Below are positions 7,122-11,716 of a stretch of DNA of 11,716 nucleotides, piece after piece (positions within the stretch are counted from its first letter, which is position 1; each line of letters starts with the position of its first letter). This DNA is from Thermacetogenium sp. UBA5472 (lineage in GTDB: Bacteria > Bacillota > DSM-12270 > Thermacetogeniales > Thermacetogeniaceae), in NCBI GenBank assembly GCA_002426495.1, contig DIQC01000009.1, positions 13,684 through 25,399 on the forward strand. The letters run 5' to 3'. The notes under the pieces are model-generated. The model made no database searches. It was not told the DNA's origin and worked only from the letters and a program-made list of their open reading frames with translations. The translations under genes and the position numbers were made by a program.

Positions 7122-7868
7122 ATGCATAAAATGGAACATATAAGCCCACCGCAAGCCCAACCGAAACCTAGAAAACAAACACAAGGGGTAAGAAAAACAG
7201 ACTCCACAGAATCTATTAAAGAATTCGGTCAAGTGGATGTGCCAACTGTACAAACGAATATCCACTGTCTTACAATTATAGGACAAATTGAGGGACATTT
7301 GATTCTGCCTCCTCAAAATAAAACAACAAAATATGAGCACATCATTCCACAGTTAGTTGCTATTGAACAAAATCCTGACATCGAAGGACTACTTATCATT
7401 TTAAACACTGTAGGCGGAGATGTCGAGGCAGGACTTGCCATTGCTGAGATAATTGTCGGCATGTCCAAATCAACTGTATCTCTCGTCTTAGGGGGTGGGC
7501 ACTCCATCGGAGTTCCTGTTGCTGTCAGCGCAGATTATTCCTTTATCGCAGAGACAGCCACCATGACCATCCATCCCATCAGACTGGCAGGCCTAGTCAT
7601 CGGAGTTCCTCAAACTTATGAATATTTGGATAAAATGCAGGACCGTGTGATCCGTTTTGTGGAGAAACATTCAGACATCTCCACACAGAGATTCAGAGAA
7701 CTGATGTTTCAAACTGGTGAACTCACCCGTGATATCGGTACTGTTCTCGTCGGCAAAGATGCTGTAGAAGAAGGATTGATCAACGCCGTAGGAGGAGTTG
7801 GCGGAGCCCTGAGCAAACTTCAAGATTTAATTAAACAACGCAAAGAAAAGGAGGACGTTATCCATTGA
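7122..7868 (+). CDS. tepA: TepA-type ClpP-like serine protease family protein
   Basis: A member of the ClpP/crotonase-fold TepA (YmfB/YlxI) family, named in Bacillus for helping protein translocation; it is predicted cytoplasmic and has no signal peptide. ATG 7122 is preferred over GTG 7104 because GAAGGG lies about 10 nt before it, giving 248 residues. The first 40 or so are polar and rich in Pro, Gln and Lys. The ClpP-like core then shows GLLIILNTVGGDVEAG, GGGHSIGVPVA with the nucleophile candidate S128, MTIHPIR with H151, and TRDIG with D204, so a catalytic triad appears present. It is followed by ylzJ through a TTGA stop/start overlap. In Bacillus subtilis the gene lies between rnjB and spoIIIE in the same direction; here tepA-ylzJ lie in the opposite orientation to both neighbours, so they must have their own promoter. 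Confidence 0.93.
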   Translation: MHKMEHISPPQAQPKPRKQTQGVRKTDSTESIKEFGQVDVPTVQTNIHCLTIIGQIEGHLILPPQNKTTKYEHIIPQLVAIEQNPDIEGLLIILNTVGGDVEAGLAIAEIIVGMSKSTVSLVLGGGHSIGVPVAVSADYSFIAETATMTIHPIRLAGLVIGVPQTYEYLDKMQDRVIRFVEKHSDISTQRFRELMFQTGELTRDIGTVLVGKDAVEEGLINAVGGVGGALSKLQDLIKQRKEKEDVIH

Positions 7869-8089
7869 GTGTACTATATACCCCACTCCCACTGGAATTG
7901 GTCATGTTTACTGAAGACAGCACATCCCCTTATCAGGATATTGCTATTGACGGGGCAACCCTTACTGTACAACCAACAGCCACCGGAATGGGTAAAATCG
8001 TACGTATAAACAGTACCAATCCTGATCACTACCTAAAGCCGGAGTTTCAGCCTGGGCAACAGATATCCCTTTCAAAATTACAGATATAA
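7865..8089 (+). CDS. ylzJ: YlzJ-like small protein
   Basis: A 74-residue protein of the YlzJ-like family, of unknown function, that accompanies tepA in many Bacillota. It starts LYTPLPLELV after the initiator region, the usual opening of the family, and continues with a small beta-rich domain containing GATLTVQPTATGMGKIVRI. No membrane segment or catalytic motif is visible. The TTG start at 7865 overlaps the tepA stop (TTGA), and AAGGAGG at 7848-7854 lies 10 nt upstream, so translation is probably coupled to tepA. Its gene ends in a cluster of hairpins. Assignment rests on the N-terminal sequence, the length and the position next to tepA. Confidence 0.85.
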   Translation: MSVLYTPLPLELVMFTEDSTSPYQDIAIDGATLTVQPTATGMGKIVRINSTNPDHYLKPEFQPGQQISLSKLQI

Positions 8090-8097
8090 ATATCTGT
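8080..8097 (+). repeat. Small hairpin spanning the ylzJ stop codon
   Basis: ACAGATA (8080-8086) and TATCTGT (8091-8097) form a perfect 7-bp stem around the four-base loop TAAA, which contains the ylzJ stop codon. No T-run follows. It may be part of the 3' end structure or chance in AT-rich sequence. Confidence 0.35.
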
Positions 8098-8129
8098 CCC
8101 AAATAAATAAGCAAACAGCACACAATTTC

Positions 8130-8184
8130 TGGCATACCTTATAATTGTTTAGCACCTCTTAACTATTATAAGGTATGCCATTTT
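8130..8184 (+). terminator. Long perfect hairpin downstream of ylzJ, terminator candidate
   Basis: Two perfect 16-nt arms (8130-8145 and 8165-8180, TGGCATACCTTATAAT and its complement) enclose a 19-nt loop and are followed by TTTT on the plus strand. The stem is AT-rich at its top and the T-run is short, so termination may be inefficient. It most likely ends or stabilises the tepA-ylzJ transcript. Confidence 0.5.
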
Positions 8185-8215
8185 AAACAGTAATAGCCGT
8201 TTAAATACTGTTTAA
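8183..8215. repeat. Inverted repeat TTAAACAGTA/TACTGTTTAA
   Basis: Ten-base perfect arms (8183-8192 and 8206-8215) flank a 13-nt spacer. It begins inside the T-run of the preceding hairpin and ends 2 bp before the next one. The low GC makes it weak as a terminator; it could be a protein site or an extension of the terminator cluster. Confidence 0.4.
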
Positions 8216-8217
8216 TT

Positions 8218-8262
8218 ATTATAGAAGGGGAGTGTACGGTCTGCGCACTCCCCTTCTATAAT
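8218..8262. terminator. Strong bidirectional terminator-like hairpin between ylzJ and rnj
   Basis: Seventeen-base perfect arms (8218-8234 and 8246-8262) with the GC-rich core AAGGGGAGTG and CACTCCCCTT enclose an 11-nt loop. AT-rich ends read as T-containing tails in both directions (TATAATTC on the plus strand, TATAATAATT on the minus strand). It is placed between two convergent genes, 18 nt after the RNase J stop, and probably serves both transcripts. Confidence 0.7.
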
Positions 8263-8280
8263 TCAATCATTAATTGTTGG

Positions 8281-9942
8281 TTAGACATCCATAATGATGG
8301 GCAGGATCATGGGTCTCCTTCCGGTACGTTCATAGAAAAATTTACCTACGGTTTCTCTAACACATGACTTAATAGCTCCCCACTCTGTGGTTTGATGGAG
8401 TTCACAGACTTTAAGAGTAGCATTTATCCTTTTTCTGGCTTCCTCTAACAAATCCTCTGACTCCCTTACATAAACAAAACCGCGAGAAATGATATCCGGA
8501 CCTGCCACAATTTCACCACTGTTTTGATCTAGTGTCAGGACAACTACCACTAGGCCATCCCGAGAAAGCTGTCTGCGATCCCGAAGTACGATGTTACCTA
8601 CGTCCCCTACACCCAGCCCATCCACCAAAACTCTTCCTGCAGTTACTCTCCCGGCTACCTTACCCCAGTTGCTGCAGAACTCTAATATCTGGCCATTTTC
8701 TACTACAAAAACATTCTCATTAGATATCCCTACGTCCTTGGCCAGTTGAGCGTGTTTGATCAGATGCCGATACTCCCCATGGATAGGAATAAAGAACTTG
8801 GGTTTGGTCAGGTTGATCATCAGTTTTAATTCTTCCTGGCTGGCGTGACCTGAAACATGGACACCAGAAACTGATTCGTATATTACCTCAGCTCCCTGCT
8901 TGAATAGGCGATCAACAGTCTTGTTGATCATTTTTTCATTACCAGGAATAGGACTCGCCGAAATGATCACTGTGTCCCCTGGTATGATCTCAATATTCCT
9001 ATGCTCGCAATTAGCCATCCTGGTCAGGGCAGACATTGGCTCTCCCTGACTACCGGTGGTCAGGACAGCAATTTTATTTTTAGGATATTGATCAATATCA
9101 TCAATATCGATCATACTTCCTGGAGGGATATCCAGGTATCCTAACTCTGTGGCAATATTCACTACATTGACCATGCTGCGCCCTACAACTGCTACCTTTT
9201 TATTGTATTTTGCCGCAGTAGTTATTGCCAATTGGATACGGTGAATATTAGAAGCGAAGCTGGCAATGATAATCCGCTCCCTAGCATTACGGAAGGTTTC
9301 ATCAAAAGTATCGGCCACAACCCTTTCCGATAATGTATATCCGGGCCTTTCTGCATTGGTACTGTCTGACATTAATACCAGAATACCCTCTTTACCCAGT
9401 TCAGCAAACTTATGATAATCAGGGCCCTGATTATTCACCGGTGTTTGATCAAACTTGAAGTCACCCGTATGCACGATCATTCCCACAGGAGTTCTGATCC
9501 CTAAAGCCACTGCATCCGCTATGCTATGGCTGACACGAATAAACTCCACATTGAATGGCCCCAGTTTAACCCTTTGTCCAGCATGAACACAGCGTGTTTC
9601 CACATGGCCGTCAAAATCACCCTCCTCCAGCTTAGCGGCCAAAAGACCCAGGGTCAGTTTAGTGCCGTAAATGGGAGCATTGATCTGACGTAAAATATAG
9701 GGCAGGCCTCCAATGTGGTCCTCGTGACCATGTGTAAGGATAATGCCCCTGATATGCTTCTTGTTTTCTACCAGATAAGTAATATCGGGGATTACCAGGT
9801 CAATTCCCAGCATTTCATCATCAGGAAACATCAAACCGCCGTCAATAACAATCATATCGTCCTTGTATCTGATGGCCATAATGTTCTTTCCGATCTCACC
9901 AAGGCCACCCAGCGGTATGATCTTTAAACATTCAGTTTTCAT
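8281..9942 (-). CDS. rnj: Ribonuclease J (metallo-beta-lactamase/beta-CASP)
   Basis: A zinc-dependent endonuclease and 5'-3' exonuclease central to mRNA decay and rRNA maturation in Bacillota. The 553 residues match full-length RNase J. Metal-binding and catalytic motifs are complete: HGHEDH at 71-76, H139 in RVSHS, HTGD at 158-161, the beta-CASP region with GSQGEPMSAL (297-306), HVSGH at 362-366 and H388 in IPIHGE. A C-terminal domain (about 440-553) ends GRRPMILPIIMDV. Start ATG at 9942 has a perfect AGGAGGTG four nt upstream. Its position after dapA corresponds to rnjB (ymfA) in Bacillus subtilis, but sequence alone does not separate J1 from J2, so the symbol is left general. It has its own promoter candidate (10046-10074) and a terminator-like hairpin in the leader, which suggests controlled expression. 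Confidence 0.96.
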   Translation of the reverse strand: MKTECLKIIPLGGLGEIGKNIMAIRYKDDMIVIDGGLMFPDDEMLGIDLVIPDITYLVENKKHIRGIILTHGHEDHIGGLPYILRQINAPIYGTKLTLGLLAAKLEEGDFDGHVETRCVHAGQRVKLGPFNVEFIRVSHSIADAVALGIRTPVGMIVHTGDFKFDQTPVNNQGPDYHKFAELGKEGILVLMSDSTNAERPGYTLSERVVADTFDETFRNARERIIIASFASNIHRIQLAITTAAKYNKKVAVVGRSMVNVVNIATELGYLDIPPGSMIDIDDIDQYPKNKIAVLTTGSQGEPMSALTRMANCEHRNIEIIPGDTVIISASPIPGNEKMINKTVDRLFKQGAEVIYESVSGVHVSGHASQEELKLMINLTKPKFFIPIHGEYRHLIKHAQLAKDVGISNENVFVVENGQILEFCSNWGKVAGRVTAGRVLVDGLGVGDVGNIVLRDRRQLSRDGLVVVVLTLDQNSGEIVAGPDIISRGFVYVRESEDLLEEARKRINATLKVCELHQTTEWGAIKSCVRETVGKFFYERTGRRPMILPIIMDV

Positions 9943-9960
9943 ATTTCACCTCCTCACTAT

Positions 9961-10009
9961 TTTTTTATAAATAAAAAACCTACCTTCTAGGCGCTGCGAA
10001 AGGTAGGTT
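9961..10009 (-). terminator. Rho-independent terminator/attenuator in the RNase J leader
   Basis: On the minus strand the perfect 10-bp stem AACCTACCTT (10009-10000) and AAGGTAGGTT (9986-9977) is followed by TTTTTTATTT, a textbook intrinsic terminator. It lies between the rnj promoter candidate and the rnj ribosome site. The T-run can alternatively pair with the A-run just downstream (8-bp arms 9961-9968 and 9971-9978). It may simply stop dapA transcription, but its place after the promoter favours attenuation. Confidence 0.7.
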
Positions 10010-10045
10010 AATACTTTACAAACGAGCCGTTCCTTTCAATGCAAT

Positions 10046-10074
10046 ATTATACCGCTTAGAGCGGCAAAACACAA
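10046..10074 (-). promoter_or_regulatory. Promoter candidate for RNase J, with a palindrome in the spacer
   Basis: Minus strand TTGTGT (10069-10074), a 17-nt spacer, and a perfect TATAAT (10046-10051). Transcription would begin near 10039, giving a leader of about 97 nt before the ATG. The spacer contains the hairpin palindrome CCGCT-TAG-AGCGG (10052-10064), placed where a repressor could block RNA polymerase. Confidence 0.5.
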
Positions 10075-10211
10075 GGAACCGAGACAGTATTCAGAGATGA
10101 CGCATCAAAAATCAGACCACCAAAACCGGTTTCCCCGTAGATATCCTCGGGGTAAGGGGGCTTAATGGTAACGGGTGTAACCCTTTGCCTGTCTTAGTTT
10201 CTAATCATGCC
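10075..10211. other. Intergenic spacer after dapA without a clear gene
   Basis: This stretch follows the dapA stop. I see a 5-bp stem CCCCG/CGGGG (10133-10137 and 10148-10152) and the 10-bp palindrome AAACCGGTTT (10123-10132) beside it, together possibly a weak dapA terminator, since only TTTT follows on the minus strand. No coding frame with a ribosome site is evident. Confidence 0.4.
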
Positions 10212-11102
10212 TCAGTTCTGGGGAAGTAGGCCAAGCTTATCCATCTCTTCCTTGATGGCTTCAACCTCTTCCTCTGTTGCTCTAACCAGAGGGAGTCGCG
10301 GTGCTCCCACATTGATACCAATCAGTTCCACTGCAGCCTTCACTGGAACGGGATTAGTAGTAATGAACAGAACCTTATACAGTGGGAATAGCTTTAAGTG
10401 AAGCTCCCGTGCAGCTTTTACCTTCCCGGTTACAAAGAAGGTAAGCATCTCCCGTATCATATCCCCTGCCACATGAGCAGCAACACTGATGACACCATAT
10501 CCGCCTACAGATAACATAGGCAGGGTCAAAAAGTCATCTCCACTATAGACCAGGAAATCATCGGGCGTGTTCCTCTTGATATCTGCCACCTGATTCAGGC
10601 TGCCGCTGGCTTCCTTGACAGCCACAACATTTTCTATTTCCGCCAGTCTGGCCACAGTCTCCGGCAGCATATTCATTGCTGTGCGTCCTGGAACATTATA
10701 CAGAATAACCGGCAAACCGGTTTCCGAAGCAACTGCTTTAAAGTGCTGGTATAATCCCTCCTGACTGGGTTTATTATAATAGGGTGTCACCAGCATGATC
10801 CCGTCGCAGCCAGTTTTTTCCGCTTCTTTTGTCAATTCAATTGAAGCGGCTGTATCATTGGAACCTGTTCCCGCAATCACCTTCGACTTACCACTCACCG
10901 CTCCTTTAACTACTTTAAGCAGTTGACATTTCTCTGCAGATGATAGAACAGGAGATTCCCCTGTAGTCCCGGCAACAACAATTCCTTCTGACCCTGTTTC
11001 CGACAGATGACACGCTAATTCGGCCGCAACATCATAGTCTACTTCGCCATTCTCTTTCATCGGGGTAACCATTGCCGTTAATATACGCCCAAAAGCATCC
11101 AC
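10212..11102 (-). CDS. dapA: 4-hydroxy-tetrahydrodipicolinate synthase
   Basis: Condenses pyruvate with aspartate semialdehyde, the first committed step of the DAP/lysine branch; in spore formers it also feeds dipicolinate. I choose GTG 11102 over TTG 11120: GGGGAG lies 7 nt before it, and the protein then opens VDAFGRILTAMVTP, typical of the family, with 296 residues. The TIM barrel carries the GTTGE pyruvate-binding loop (45-49, with T46 and T47), Y135 and R140 in ILYNVPGRTAMN, and the Schiff-base lysine K163 in VVAVKEASG. All catalytic residues are present. The gene follows asd by 44 nt and is probably co-transcribed with it. In Bacillus subtilis dapG (aspartokinase) lies between asd and dapA; no aspartokinase is present here. 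Confidence 0.97.
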   Translation of the reverse strand: MDAFGRILTAMVTPMKENGEVDYDVAAELACHLSETGSEGIVVAGTTGESPVLSSAEKCQLLKVVKGAVSGKSKVIAGTGSNDTAASIELTKEAEKTGCDGIMLVTPYYNKPSQEGLYQHFKAVASETGLPVILYNVPGRTAMNMLPETVARLAEIENVVAVKEASGSLNQVADIKRNTPDDFLVYSGDDFLTLPMLSVGGYGVISVAAHVAGDMIREMLTFFVTGKVKAARELHLKLFPLYKVLFITTNPVPVKAAVELIGINVGAPRLPLVRATEEEVEAIKEEMDKLGLLPQN

Positions 11103-11146
11103 ATCGTCACTCCCCTTCAATAAATCGGTTTCTTTATATAGGATAT

Positions 11147-11716
11147 CTATAAAAGATTTTTGCTACAAAGAAGTTCGGCAATTTGTACAGCATTAGTCGC
11201 TGCACCTTTACGCAGCTGATCAGAAACAATCCAGAAATTCAGCCCCTGATCTTGCGAGTAATCTTTTCTGATTCTACCAACAAATACTTCATCTTTGCCC
11301 GATGTAAACAGGGGCATGGGATACTCTATTTTCTCCGGATCATCCTGCACAATAACCCCCGGAGCATTACCTAAAATCTCTCTGGCTTGTTGTGCTGTAA
11401 GCTCCTTTTCAGTTTCAATATTAACAGATTCAGAATGGCTGCGCAGCACAGGAACGCGGACTGTTGTGGCAGTGATCTGGATCTCTGAATCATGAAGAAT
11501 CTTACGAGTTTCATTGAGCAGTTTCATCTCTTCTTTACAATAGCCATTATCACCAAACACATCGATATGTGGTATCAGATTAAAGGCAATCTGATGATCG
11601 AAGATATGTGGTTCACTAACCTCATCCCCATCCAACGTTTGTCTGGTCTGGAGCAGCAACTCATTCTTTGCTGCTATTCCCGCACCTGATACAGCCTGCA
11701 TTGTAGTCACAACCGC
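11147..11716 (-). CDS. asd: Aspartate-semialdehyde dehydrogenase, partial (N-terminus off the right edge)
   Basis: The C-terminal 189 residues of the NADPH-dependent enzyme that reduces aspartyl phosphate to aspartate semialdehyde, the substrate of DapA encoded next. The visible part opens AVVTTMQAVSGAG, equivalent to the STYQAVSGAG stretch of the family, with Met where Tyr is usual. It continues with NLIPHIDVFGDNGYCKEEMK, the RVPVLRSHSE block (RVP and the catalytic-domain His), and the C-terminal LRKGAATNAVQIAE, which binds NADP and closes the dimer. The catalytic Cys (in an NCST-type motif) lies beyond the window. It reads through the edge without a stop, so it is a cut gene and shows no sign of decay. 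Its stop is followed after 44 nt by the dapA start. Confidence 0.96.
   Translation of the reverse strand, partial: AVVTTMQAVSGAGIAAKNELLLQTRQTLDGDEVSEPHIFDHQIAFNLIPHIDVFGDNGYCKEEMKLLNETRKILHDSEIQITATTVRVPVLRSHSESVNIETEKELTAQQAREILGNAPGVIVQDDPEKIEYPMPLFTSGKDEVFVGRIRKDYSQDQGLNFWIVSDQLRKGAATNAVQIAELLCSKNLL

Noticed and set aside
7080..7340. An 86-codon minus-strand frame at the start of tepA
   Set aside because: It overlaps the tepA 5' region and the divergent promoter area, with low-complexity composition and no ribosome site.
6994..8280. tepA-ylzJ carried by a mobile element
   Set aside because: No transposase, target duplication or long terminal inverted repeats flank the pair; gene order is conserved, so a local inversion is simpler.
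10075..10211. A T-box or lysine riboswitch, prompted by GGTGGT and the dapA context
   Set aside because: The region lies downstream of dapA, no T-box specifier or antiterminator pairing is visible, and the lysine aptamer core cannot be recognised.
11103..11146. A promoter for dapA in the asd-dapA gap, based on TATA-rich sequence
   Set aside because: No -35 hexamer at suitable spacing; the short gap is better explained by co-transcription with asd.

Overview
The window looks like a chromosomal housekeeping block from a low-to-mid GC, probably spore-forming Bacillota, most likely a clostridial or Peptococcaceae-like lineage. The evidence is the gene order asd, dapA, RNase J, tepA, ylzJ, ftsK/spoIIIE, rodZ, rimO, the strong AGGAGG-type ribosome binding sites, and frequent GTG/TTG starts. 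The ends of the window cut two genes: an FtsH-like AAA ATPase on the left and asd on the right. No mobile element, CRISPR array, tRNA or rRNA is visible.

From the right edge, all on the minus strand, come the C-terminal half of aspartate-semialdehyde dehydrogenase (asd), dihydrodipicolinate synthase (dapA) and ribonuclease J. The first two are consecutive lysine/DAP pathway steps (cell wall and, in spore formers, dipicolinate). RNase J has its own promoter candidate, followed by a leader that contains a terminator-like hairpin. The middle holds a two-gene plus-strand insert, tepA (ClpP-like protease family) and ylzJ, converging on RNase J across a 190-bp spacer packed with perfect hairpins.

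Divergent from tepA, the minus-strand genes resume with the DNA translocase ftsK/spoIIIE, a winged-helix regulator fused to a degenerate PfkB-type sugar kinase domain, the cell-shape protein RodZ, and the ribosomal protein S12 methylthiotransferase RimO. They end with an unrecognised membrane-anchored protein whose stop codon overlaps the start of an FtsH-like membrane AAA ATPase.

Several starts were moved from the longest reading frame on the basis of Shine-Dalgarno spacing and promoter position: ftsK to GTG at 6993, dapA to GTG at 11102, tepA to ATG at 7122, and the unknown gene to TTG at 1419. The most interesting parts are (i) the unknown membrane protein coupled to an FtsH-like ATPase that lacks the usual extracytoplasmic domain, (ii) the apparent attenuator in the RNase J leader, (iii) the pseudokinase regulator with a palindrome in its own leader, and (iv) the local inversion of tepA-ylzJ.
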